Assembly (NCBI GenBank): GCA_025352915.1
Contig: JANXSA010000534.1
Coordinates: 1-11,861, forward strand
Direction of reading: 5' to 3'
DNA from: Rhodospirillales bacterium
Lineage (GTDB): Bacteria; Pseudomonadota; Alphaproteobacteria; Acetobacterales; Acetobacteraceae
DNA: 11,861 nt
The notes under the pieces were generated by a model, which worked only from the letters and a program-made list of their open reading frames with translations, was not told where the DNA came from and searched no databases. The translations under genes and the position numbers were made by a program. Position 1 is the first letter of the stretch. Every line of letters begins with the position of its first letter. Shown piece after piece: positions 1-6,758 of this stretch.

Positions 1-209
1 TGCTTGACCCGCCCCCGCCCGCCCGCTGTTCGCACCACCAGCACCCAGGCAAACGGCACGAACACCAGATAGCGGATCCAGTTGATCTGCATCACCGGCA
101 TCGCTTGGCCCAGCCACTTGGCCATGGCGTCAGACATGGTGAAGCAGAACACCGCGCCCAGGATCATCAGGATACCGCGCAGCGGCCGGTCGGAATTCGT
201 CTCGCTCAT
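1..209 (-). CDS. EamA/DMT-family transporter, N-terminal fragment (cut by window edge)
   Basis: Only the first 69 codons are in the window; the frame stays open to base 1. The visible part has a short polar N-terminus (MSETNSDRPLRG), then a hydrophobic helix containing ILGAVFCFTMSDAMAKWLG, then MQINWIRYLVFVPFAWVLV as the start of a second helix. This arrangement, with a helix ending in D-A-x-x-K and then an R-Y/F pair opening the next helix, is typical of the first EamA repeat of drug/metabolite transporters, which export amino acids or metabolites across the inner membrane. The ATG at 209 lies 2 nt after the stop of the upstream MFS gene, so the two are probably co-transcribed and translationally coupled. 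No strong Shine-Dalgarno is visible, only a GGCGGA about 10 nt upstream. The substrate cannot be predicted from this fragment. Confidence 0.8.
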   Translation of the reverse strand, partial: MSETNSDRPLRGILMILGAVFCFTMSDAMAKWLGQAMPVMQINWIRYLVFVPFAWVLVVRTAGGRGRVK

Positions 210-211
210 CG

Positions 212-1429
212 TCAAATCATCCGCCACCAGCGCCGGGTCAGCGCGATTGCCAAAAGCCCCTCCACCCCGATCAGCGCCGTCGCATACGGCGCCCCGAGCC
301 AATCCGCCAGCAGGCCGAGATGCAAAAATCCGATCGGCGCCGTGCCGATGCACACCGCCAGCACCCCGAACACCCGGCTGCGCACCTCGGCCGGCGCCAG
401 CACATAGACCAGGGTGGATTGCATCACCCCGAAGCACGAACTCGCCATCCCAACCACCGCCAGCGCCGCACCCGCACTCGCCGGCCCCGGCGCCACGGCA
501 AACACCGCAGTCGCCAACAGGTAAAGTGCGGTGCCGCCAACATAGGTCGCCTGGTATCCGCCGGGCCGCAGCCACAGCGCCAACGCCGCCGCCGAAGCCA
601 GCGCCCCCAGCCCGTCCATCCCCGCCAACAGCCCGATCCCCGCCGGCGGCAAGCCCAACCCCGCCCCGATCACCGGCACCATGCTGGTCGCCGGCCAGCC
701 CCACAGGTTGAAGATCAGCGTCACCACCATGGTGCCGACCAGCCTGGGGTCGCGCCGCACCACCATGAAGCCCTCGGCAACCCGCGCCAGCAGCGACGGC
801 CCACCCGCCGCGAGATAGGGGTTGCGATAGCCCAGGCGCCACGCCGCCGCGACCGCCGGCAGATACAGCGCCGCCCCCAGCACGAACGCCCCCTCGATCC
901 CCACCGCCGCCAGCAGCGCCCCGCCCAGCGCCGGCCCGACCAGCCGCGCCGCATTGCCCGCGCCGATATCCAGCGACATCGCCGACGCCAGCCGCGCCGC
1001 CCCCACCACCTCGCCGATCAGGAACCGCCGCACCGTGTTGTCGCTGGCCCAGGCCATGCCGTTCAACAGGCTCGCCACCGCCAAATGCCAAACCATCAGC
1101 CGCCCGCTCGCCGCCAGCCCCGCCAGCACCGAAGCAGTCAGCGCCATCAGCACCAGCACCCACAGCAGCAAACTTCGCCGCTGCACCCGCTCGCCGATCG
1201 CCCCGAACGCCAGCCCCAGCACCCCCATCGGCACCATGCGCAACATCGTCAGCATCGCCACCACGAACGCCGAGCCGGTCTGCTGATAAGCGAACAGCCC
1301 CATCGCCAGCGTGTCGAGCCAGCGCACCACCGAGGACGCCGCGCCGATCACCCACAACCGCCGGTAGTCGACGATGGCAAACACCGCGAGCCGCCCGGGC
1401 GGCGAACGCATTCCTGGTGTCGCAGTCAT
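212..1429 (-). CDS. MFS transporter (MFS_3 / EntS-like exporter family)
   Basis: This 405-residue integral membrane protein has about 10-12 hydrophobic segments, the usual length for a major facilitator. A signature resembling MFS motif A (GAIGERVQRRS, about residues 76-86) sits in the loop after the second helix, and GPALGGALLAAVGIEGAFVLG (about 165-185) resembles the helix 5-6 region of the MFS_3 group that includes enterobactin exporter EntS. Known members export small molecules, drugs or siderophores with proton antiport; the substrate here is not evident and no siderophore biosynthesis gene is visible. The chosen ATG at 1429 follows an AGGCGG (1439-1444) by 9 nt. It is the first gene of a minus-strand pair with the EamA transporter 2 nt downstream, and is divergent from the PPOX-fold gene. 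Confidence 0.88.
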   Translation of the reverse strand: MTATPGMRSPPGRLAVFAIVDYRRLWVIGAASSVVRWLDTLAMGLFAYQQTGSAFVVAMLTMLRMVPMGVLGLAFGAIGERVQRRSLLLWVLVLMALTASVLAGLAASGRLMVWHLAVASLLNGMAWASDNTVRRFLIGEVVGAARLASAMSLDIGAGNAARLVGPALGGALLAAVGIEGAFVLGAALYLPAVAAAWRLGYRNPYLAAGGPSLLARVAEGFMVVRRDPRLVGTMVVTLIFNLWGWPATSMVPVIGAGLGLPPAGIGLLAGMDGLGALASAAALALWLRPGGYQATYVGGTALYLLATAVFAVAPGPASAGAALAVVGMASSCFGVMQSTLVYVLAPAEVRSRVFGVLAVCIGTAPIGFLHLGLLADWLGAPYATALIGVEGLLAIALTRRWWRMI

Positions 1430-1622
1430 CGGATCATACCGCCTGGCACCTGCGGCTTTCCCCCCGGGTCATACCCTCGATAGGCGAGCCCTGCCCCGAT
1501 GCCTAGCCGGGCGCGCCGGACCCCAGCCCTGCGCCGGTCCAGCCCTGCGACGATATCGCAAACCTTTGACGCCAACGGCCGCGCGGGTGCATCGTCGCAC
1601 TGGGAAACGCCAGGGGGCCGCC
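1430..1622. promoter_or_regulatory. Divergent intergenic region between MFS and PPOX-fold genes
   Basis: These 193 bp separate two divergent starts, so promoters for both directions should lie here. I found no convincing -35/-10 pair and no clear operator palindrome. The frame of the plus-strand gene is open across it, but the sequence has no protein-like character and the ribosome-binding site lies at 1612-1617. Confidence 0.35.
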
Positions 1623-2222
1623 ATGATCGGGCCGGATTTCTTCCACCACGGCAACCGCGCGCTTCAGGACGCGTTCGCCAGCCGTGCCCTGGCCGACCGG
1701 CTGGAACAGATGGGCCGCCGCGAATTCACCGACAGCGACCGCGACTTCATCCAAAGTGCCATCTACTTCTTCCTAGCCACCGCGGACGACCAAGGCCGCC
1801 CCGACTGCTCGTTCAAGGGCGGCCCGCCCGGCTTCGTCCGCATCACAGGCTCAGCCGAACTGACCTTCCCCGACTACGACGGCAACGGCATGTTCAAGAG
1901 CCTCGGCAATCTCGAAGCGAACCCCCATGTCGGCCTGCTCTTCATCACAATGCACGGCACCCCCCGCCGCCTGCGCGTCAACGGCCGTGCCACCGTCCGT
2001 CGCGACGATCCGCTTTTGCGCGAAACCCCCGGCGCCCAGATGATTATCCGCGTCGCTGTGGACGCGATCTTCCCGAATTGCCCCCGCTATATCCCGCAAC
2101 TCAGCCTGGTCGAGCCCTCAGTCTACACGCCGCAGCCGGGAGTCGCACCTACCGAGCCCGCCTGGAAAGGCTTTGACGCGTTCAAGGACGTGGTGCCGCC
2201 GCGGCAAGATGGCAGCGTGTAA
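1623..2222 (+). CDS. Pyridoxamine 5'-phosphate oxidase-fold (PPOX) FMN-binding family protein
   Basis: The product is 199 residues. The segment SAIYFFLATADDQGRPDCSFKGG (about 45-67) followed by GFVRITGSAELTFPDYDGN (70-88), GNLEANPHVGLLFI (95-108) and RRLRVNGRATV (115-125) is the split-barrel core of PPOX-type flavoproteins. The late IFPNCPRYIPQ (149-159) resembles the C-terminal part of this uncharacterised subgroup. Such proteins are cytosolic and bind FMN or F420 to reduce or oxidise small molecules; most, unlike PdxH, are not vitamin B6 enzymes. The frame is open back to 1374, but ATG 1623 is chosen because AGGGGG at 1612-1617 precedes it by 5 nt and family similarity begins soon after it. 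It is convergent with the dihydropyrimidinase gene, with repeat element A between the stops. The physiological substrate is unknown. Confidence 0.87.
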   Translation: MIGPDFFHHGNRALQDAFASRALADRLEQMGRREFTDSDRDFIQSAIYFFLATADDQGRPDCSFKGGPPGFVRITGSAELTFPDYDGNGMFKSLGNLEANPHVGLLFITMHGTPRRLRVNGRATVRRDDPLLRETPGAQMIIRVAVDAIFPNCPRYIPQLSLVEPSVYTPQPGVAPTEPAWKGFDAFKDVVPPRQDGSV

Positions 2223-2230
2223 GAACGAAT

Positions 2231-2348
2231 CTTCTTTTTCTGAAGAAAAAGAAGCAAAAAGACTTCATCCATTTGGGCCGAGCCTTCACGACTGGCAGCC
2301 GAGCCAATGGACAAAAGTTTTTTGGTTCTTTTTTTCAAAAAAAAGAAC
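2231..2348. repeat. Repeat element A: nested A/T-rich inverted repeat between convergent genes
   Basis: The element has two imperfect inverted arms, about 2231-2272 and 2307-2348, around a GC-rich spacer. Each arm holds its own hairpin. The left one, at 2231-2254, pairs CTTCTTTTTC with GAAAAAGAAG around TGAA. The right one, at 2325-2348, pairs GTTCTTTTTTT with AAAAAAAGAAC. The inner arm ends (CATCCAT at about 2266-2272 and ATGGAC at 2307-2312) are also complementary. The same design recurs in elements B and C. It fills almost the whole gap between the PPOX-fold stop and the dihydropyrimidinase stop, so it could end or process both transcripts. The stems are A/U pairs and lack a following U-run, so it is not a canonical intrinsic terminator. 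Confidence 0.85.
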
Positions 2349-2356
2349 GTGCTTCC

Positions 2357-3802
2357 CTACGCAAACGCCGAAGCATCAAACCCATCCGGCAACACCCCCC
2401 GCGGCCGGATCATCTCGTACGGCCCGCGCGCCAGGAAACGCCCCTGCCCCGCCACCGCCCGCACCACCCCATCGCGCATCGCCACCTGCCCGCGCAGCAG
2501 CGTCGCGACCGGCCAGCCGGTCACTTCCCGGCCCTCATACGGCGTGTAATCCATCACCGACTGCATCATCGCATTGGTCAGCGTCACCTTCCGCGCGGGG
2601 TCCCACAACACCAGGTCCGCATCAAACCCCGGCGCGATGCTGCCCTTCCGCGGATACAGCCCGAACAGCTTGGCCGGGTTGGTCGCCGTAATCCGCACAA
2701 AGGTGTTGAGGTCGATCCGCCCCTTCACCACCCCCTCGCTGAACAGGATCGGCAACCGCGCCGCCAGCCCCGGCACCCCGTTCGGAATGTCCCGGAACGG
2801 CGCATCCAGCCCGTTCACCGGTTTTCCCCGCGCGCCCCCGAAGCTCCAGCCAGAATGGTCGGAACTGACCACATCGAGCGTGCCCCGTCGCACATCCGCC
2901 CACAGCGCCTCCTGGTCCGCGCGCGTCCGCGGCGCCGGCGAGCACATGAACTTCGCCCCCTCGAAGCCCGGCTTGTCCATATCCTCGGCGGTCAGCATGA
3001 AATACTGCGGGCAAGTCTCGCCCCACACCTTCAAGCCCCGATGCTGCGCCCGCGCGATCTCCTCGGCCACCTCGCTGCACGAGACGTGGAAGACCTGGAT
3101 CGGCTGGTCGACCATCTCGGCCAGCGCGATCGCCCGGTGCGTCGCCTCGCGCTCGATCATCTTGGGGCGGGACCAGGCATGGTACATCGGCGCCGTCTTG
3201 CCGGCAGCGATCAGCGCCTCGGTGCGCCAGCGGATCGCCTCGTAATTCTCGCAATGCACGGTGACGATCGCCCCCGCGCGCCTTGCGGCCGCCAGCACGC
3301 GCAGATACGCCCGGTCATCCAGTTGCAAGGGATCATAGGTCAAAAACACCTTCAGGCTGCGCACCCCCTGTGCCACCACCTGCGGAATCTCATTCCAGAT
3401 CACCTCGTCGCTGGCATCGGTGATGATCTGGTGGAACGAATAATCCACCATCGACCGCTCGGCCCGCCGCCGGTATTCGGCCAGCGGCGCCAGGATCCCC
3501 TGCCCCTTGAACTGGGTCGAGAACGTAATCACCGAGGTTGTCCCGCCCACCAGGCATGACCGGCTGCCGGTCTCCCAGGTCTCCTCGTCCGCGCCCGCGC
3601 CTTCCTGCAACTGCTCGATATGGCAATGCGTATCCACCCCCCCCGGCAGCACCAGCAGCCCGCCGGCATCCAGCACCGACGCCCCCTCCAGCCGGTCCCC
3701 AATCGCCGCGATCCGCCCATCGCGAATCCCGACATCGGCGCGCATGGTGTCGCTGCCCGTCACCACCGTGCCGCCCCGCACAACCAGGTCGTAATCCGCC
3801 AT
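2357..3802 (-). CDS. hydA: Dihydropyrimidinase / D-hydantoinase family amidohydrolase
   Basis: This 481-residue cytosolic enzyme has the full length of bacterial dihydropyrimidinases, which hydrolytically open cyclic imides such as 5,6-dihydrouracil or 5-substituted hydantoins to N-carbamoyl amino acids. The binuclear zinc site appears complete: H59 and H61 in DTHCHIEQ, K151 (the lysine that is carboxylated) in SLKVFLTYD, H183 in TVHCEN, H239 in VFHVSC and D315 in SSDHSG. Y156 corresponds to the substrate-positioning tyrosine. The C-terminus has the family signature MDYTPYEGREVTGWP (about 417-431). The start at 3802 is preceded by AGGG and is followed immediately by the usual beta-sandwich strand (DLVVRGGTVV). 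It is divergent from the fusion flavoenzyme operon. No dihydropyrimidine dehydrogenase or N-carbamoyl amidohydrolase is in view, so pyrimidine catabolism is not established; a hydantoin or other ureide is equally possible. Confidence 0.92.
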   Translation of the reverse strand: MADYDLVVRGGTVVTGSDTMRADVGIRDGRIAAIGDRLEGASVLDAGGLLVLPGGVDTHCHIEQLQEGAGADEETWETGSRSCLVGGTTSVITFSTQFKGQGILAPLAEYRRRAERSMVDYSFHQIITDASDEVIWNEIPQVVAQGVRSLKVFLTYDPLQLDDRAYLRVLAAARRAGAIVTVHCENYEAIRWRTEALIAAGKTAPMYHAWSRPKMIEREATHRAIALAEMVDQPIQVFHVSCSEVAEEIARAQHRGLKVWGETCPQYFMLTAEDMDKPGFEGAKFMCSPAPRTRADQEALWADVRRGTLDVVSSDHSGWSFGGARGKPVNGLDAPFRDIPNGVPGLAARLPILFSEGVVKGRIDLNTFVRITATNPAKLFGLYPRKGSIAPGFDADLVLWDPARKVTLTNAMMQSVMDYTPYEGREVTGWPVATLLRGQVAMRDGVVRAVAGQGRFLARGPYEMIRPRGVLPDGFDASAFA

Positions 3803-3878
3803 GTCGATGCCCTAACCTGTCCGCCGACATGCAACCGTTTTCGCCGCCCCTCCGCAAGCTCCCTTCAAGGCCCCAACC
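3803..3878. promoter_or_regulatory. Divergent promoter region, dihydropyrimidinase / fusion flavoenzyme
   Basis: Only 76 bp separate the two divergent starts, so transcription of the hydrolase and of the operon is likely to be driven and perhaps co-regulated from here. AAGG at 3867-3870 is a plausible ribosome-binding site for ATG 3879. I do not see a clear -35/-10 pair or a strong palindrome. Confidence 0.35.
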
Positions 3879-6758
3879 ATGCGCCTGACCTCGCCCCGCA
3901 TCCGCCCCGCCGGCCGCGCCATCACCCTGCATTTCGACGGCCAGCCGATCGCCGCCATCGAGGGTGAGACCGTCGCCGCCGCCCTCTCCGCCGTGGGCAT
4001 CACCACGTTCCGCACCACCTCCAGCGGCGCCCCCCGAGGCCTGCATTGCGGCATGGGCGCCTGCTTCGACTGTGTCGTGACCATCGACGGCCGCCACGGC
4101 CAACGCGCCTGCCAGGCCAAGGCCGCCGACGGCATGACCGTCACCGGCGCCGCCCCCGCCGCACTCGCCGACCTCGCCGCCACGCCGGCCGAAACCGTGC
4201 ACCGCGCCTGCGACGTGCTGGTGATCGGCGCCGGCCCCGCCGGACTCGCCGCCGCCATCGCCGCCGCCGAGGCCGGGGCATCCGTCATCGTGCTCGACGA
4301 ACGCGACGCCCCCGGCGGCCAGTACCACAAGCCGCTCGCCCCGAGCCACCAGGCCACCCCGCCCGACGCCCAGCACCGCGAAGGGAGCGCCCTACGGGCG
4401 CGGGCCGAACGCGCCGGCGCCGAAATCCTCACCAACGCCATCGTCTGGGGCGCCTTCGCGCATGATGAAGTCGCCGCCATCGTGCAGGGCCAAGCCACCG
4501 TCTTCGCCCCCCGCCGGCTGATCCTCGCCCCCGGCGCGCATGAGCGCCCGATGCCGCTGCCCGGCTGGACCCTGCCCGGCGTGCTGACCACCGGCGGCCT
4601 GCAAACCCTTGCCCGCGCCCAGCGCGTCAGCCCCGGCCAGCCGGCCGTGATCGCCGGCAACGGCCCGCTCAACCTGCAACTCGCCTGCGAACTGCTCGCT
4701 GGCGGCGTGCGTGTCGCCGCCGTGGTCGAGGCCGCCGCCCAGCCGGGCCTCGCCACCTGGCGGACGGTGCTGGACATGTGGCGCCATGACCGCGACCTCA
4801 CCCGCCAGGGAATCGGCTACCTGGCGACGCTCAAGCGCAAGGGCGTGCCGGTGTTCTGGGCCAGCCACGTCACGGCACTGGAGGGCACCGGCCGGGTGGA
4901 GGCGGCGGTCGTCGCCACACCGGGCGGCACGCTGCGGATCACCGCCGCAACCGTCGCCCTCAATGCCGGATTCCAGCCGGAAACCGGCCTCGCCCGCGCG
5001 CTCGATTTGCCGCACGAATTCGTCGACGAGGGCCTGGGCCACCTGGTCACCCAAACCGACGCCGAAGGCCGCACCGCCAACGCCGCGATTTTTGCCGTCG
5101 GCGACGGTGCGCGGATCGGCGGCTCGCGCATGGCGCTGGCCCGCGGCCGCCTCGCCGGCCTCGCCGCCGCCCGCGACCTCGGCCTGTCCACGCCGGATCC
5201 GCATCCCGACTGGGCCGAACTCGGCCGCGCCCAGGCATTCCAGCAGTCGCTCTGGACCCTCTACCGCCCCACCACCCCGGCCCCGACGACATTGATCACC
5301 GACGACACCATCGTCTGCCGCTGCGAGGAAGTGACGGCCGGCCGGCTGCGGGCCGAGATCGAAGGCGGCCTCGTCTCGATCGCCGCGCTGAAGAAAGCGA
5401 CGCGGGCCGGCATGGGCCGCTGCCAGGGCCGGTTCTGCGCCGCCACCATCGCCCGGCTCTGCCCAGGCCCGCCGGAAGCCGCCGTTTTCGCCGCCCCGCG
5501 CCTTCCAGTTCGCCCGGTGCCGACCGCCGCCCTGATGTTCGAGGAGGGCGAGTTCGACGCGCCGTTGCTCGAACGCCCGCTTCCCAACCAGCGCCTGACT
5601 CCCGTCCCGGCCTCGGCCACCGAAGCCCGCCACACCGACATCCTGGTGATCGGCGGCGGTTCGATCGGCCTGTCGGCGGCCTATTACCTGGCCCAGGGCG
5701 GCGCCGAAGTCATGGTCGCCGAACGCGACGAAATGGGCATGGCGGCATCCACCGCCAATGCCGGCAGCCTGCATGCCCAGTTGCTGTCATACGATTTCGA
5801 CTATGACGGCATGCCCGAAGACGGCGGACCCGCCGCCCACACCTTGCCGTTGCAGCACCAGTCGATCGCGCTATGGCAGGAAATCGCCCGCGAGGCCGGC
5901 GAGTCCCTGGGCATCGTCATCGAGGGCGGGCTGATGGTCGCCGCCACGCAATCGGACATGGAATGGCTGCGCGCCAAGGTCGCCATGGAACGGCGCATCG
6001 GCATCGAAAGCCATCTCATCGGCCCGAACGAATTGCGCAACCTCGCCCCGCATCTGGCGCCGGACTTGCTGGGCGCCGACTGGTGCCCCGCCGAGGGCCG
6101 CATCGATGCATTGCGGGGGACGATGGCGCTCTCGACCCTCGCCCGCCGCCATGGCGCGACGATGCTGCGCGGCGCGGAGGTCAATGGGATTTTTCGCAGC
6201 GGCGATTCCTGGCGGGTGGAGACCTCCAAAGGCCCGATCACCGCCCGTCGGGTGCTCAACTGCGCCGGCGCCTGGGGCGGGCGGATCGGGGCGATGGTCG
6301 GGCTCGACTTGCCGATCACCGGCACAGTGCAGCAGGTGATTGTCACCGAGCCGGCGCCGCGATTGGTCAATCATCTCGTCGCCCTCTCGCATCGGCATCT
6401 CTCGCTCAAGCAACAGGAGAATGGCGGACTGCTGATCGGCGGCGGCTGGTTCGGGAGTTTTGATGGCACGGACGGCCGCAGCCGCAATGTTCGCCGTAAT
6501 ATCGAGGGCAATCTGTGGGTCGCCGCCCGTGTGTTGCCGGCGATCCGCGGGCTATCGATCATCCGCAGTTGGACCGGCATCGCCCCGATGCTCGACCGCG
6601 CGCCGATCCTCGGCGAGGTGCGAGGGCTGCCGGGGTTTCACAACGCCCTGTGCGGCGTTGCCTATACCCTGGGGCCGATCGTCGGCAAGCTTGCGGCGGA
6701 GGAATTGTTACGCGGGAAAAAGCCCGATCCGCGCTTCACCCTGGCGCGCTTCGGGTGA
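3879..6758 (+). CDS. Fusion flavoenzyme: [2Fe-2S] + pyridine nucleotide-disulfide oxidoreductase + BFD-like [2Fe-2S] + DAO-type FAD oxidoreductase
   Basis: One 959-residue chain contains modules that are usually three subunits (HcnA/HcnB/HcnC or opine-oxidase/D-hydroxyproline dehydrogenase type). Residues 14-92 form a Fer2_4-type ferredoxin domain with C57, C62, C65 and C78. Residues 110-440 form an FAD/NAD-binding oxidoreductase with GAGPAG (117-122) and the HcnB/SoxA-like run APGAHERPMPLPGWTLPG (217-234). Residues 478-525 form a BFD-like [2Fe-2S] site with C480, C482, C515 and C520. A proline-rich linker (about 530-585) leads to a DAO-family FAD domain with GGGSIG (592-597) and acidic E615. 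Such complexes oxidise amines or amino acids (glycine, opines, D-hydroxyproline) and pass electrons through FAD and FeS centres to the respiratory chain. No signal peptide is seen, so it should be cytoplasmic or membrane-peripheral. No GCV_T domain is present, unlike SoxA. Substrate unknown. It overlaps the next start by 4 nt. Confidence 0.93.
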   Translation: MRLTSPRIRPAGRAITLHFDGQPIAAIEGETVAAALSAVGITTFRTTSSGAPRGLHCGMGACFDCVVTIDGRHGQRACQAKAADGMTVTGAAPAALADLAATPAETVHRACDVLVIGAGPAGLAAAIAAAEAGASVIVLDERDAPGGQYHKPLAPSHQATPPDAQHREGSALRARAERAGAEILTNAIVWGAFAHDEVAAIVQGQATVFAPRRLILAPGAHERPMPLPGWTLPGVLTTGGLQTLARAQRVSPGQPAVIAGNGPLNLQLACELLAGGVRVAAVVEAAAQPGLATWRTVLDMWRHDRDLTRQGIGYLATLKRKGVPVFWASHVTALEGTGRVEAAVVATPGGTLRITAATVALNAGFQPETGLARALDLPHEFVDEGLGHLVTQTDAEGRTANAAIFAVGDGARIGGSRMALARGRLAGLAAARDLGLSTPDPHPDWAELGRAQAFQQSLWTLYRPTTPAPTTLITDDTIVCRCEEVTAGRLRAEIEGGLVSIAALKKATRAGMGRCQGRFCAATIARLCPGPPEAAVFAAPRLPVRPVPTAALMFEEGEFDAPLLERPLPNQRLTPVPASATEARHTDILVIGGGSIGLSAAYYLAQGGAEVMVAERDEMGMAASTANAGSLHAQLLSYDFDYDGMPEDGGPAAHTLPLQHQSIALWQEIAREAGESLGIVIEGGLMVAATQSDMEWLRAKVAMERRIGIESHLIGPNELRNLAPHLAPDLLGADWCPAEGRIDALRGTMALSTLARRHGATMLRGAEVNGIFRSGDSWRVETSKGPITARRVLNCAGAWGGRIGAMVGLDLPITGTVQQVIVTEPAPRLVNHLVALSHRHLSLKQQENGGLLIGGGWFGSFDGTDGRSRNVRRNIEGNLWVAARVLPAIRGLSIIRSWTGIAPMLDRAPILGEVRGLPGFHNALCGVAYTLGPIVGKLAAEELLRGKKPDPRFTLARFG

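Noticed and set aside
320..1483. Long plus-strand open frame opposite the MFS gene
   Set aside because: Gln/Arg/His/Pro-rich translation typical of the antisense of a GC-rich gene; the minus-strand protein has clear MFS character.
1374..1622. Upstream extension of the PPOX-fold gene (frame open from 1374)
   Set aside because: The extension overlaps the divergent MFS gene, has no family-like sequence, and a good ribosome-binding site (1612-1617) precedes ATG 1623.
2231..2348. Canonical rho-independent terminators in the repeat arms
   Set aside because: The stems are A/U pairs and no U-run follows the hairpins in either direction, so termination is possible but not shown.
2273..3559. Long plus-strand open frame opposite the dihydropyrimidinase
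   Set aside because: Arg/His/Pro-rich low-complexity translation; the minus strand carries a complete zinc-site enzyme.
4392..5774. 460-codon minus-strand open frame inside the fusion flavoenzyme
   Set aside because: Gly/Ala/Asp-rich shadow frame with no recognisable motif, opposite well-conserved FAD and FeS domains.
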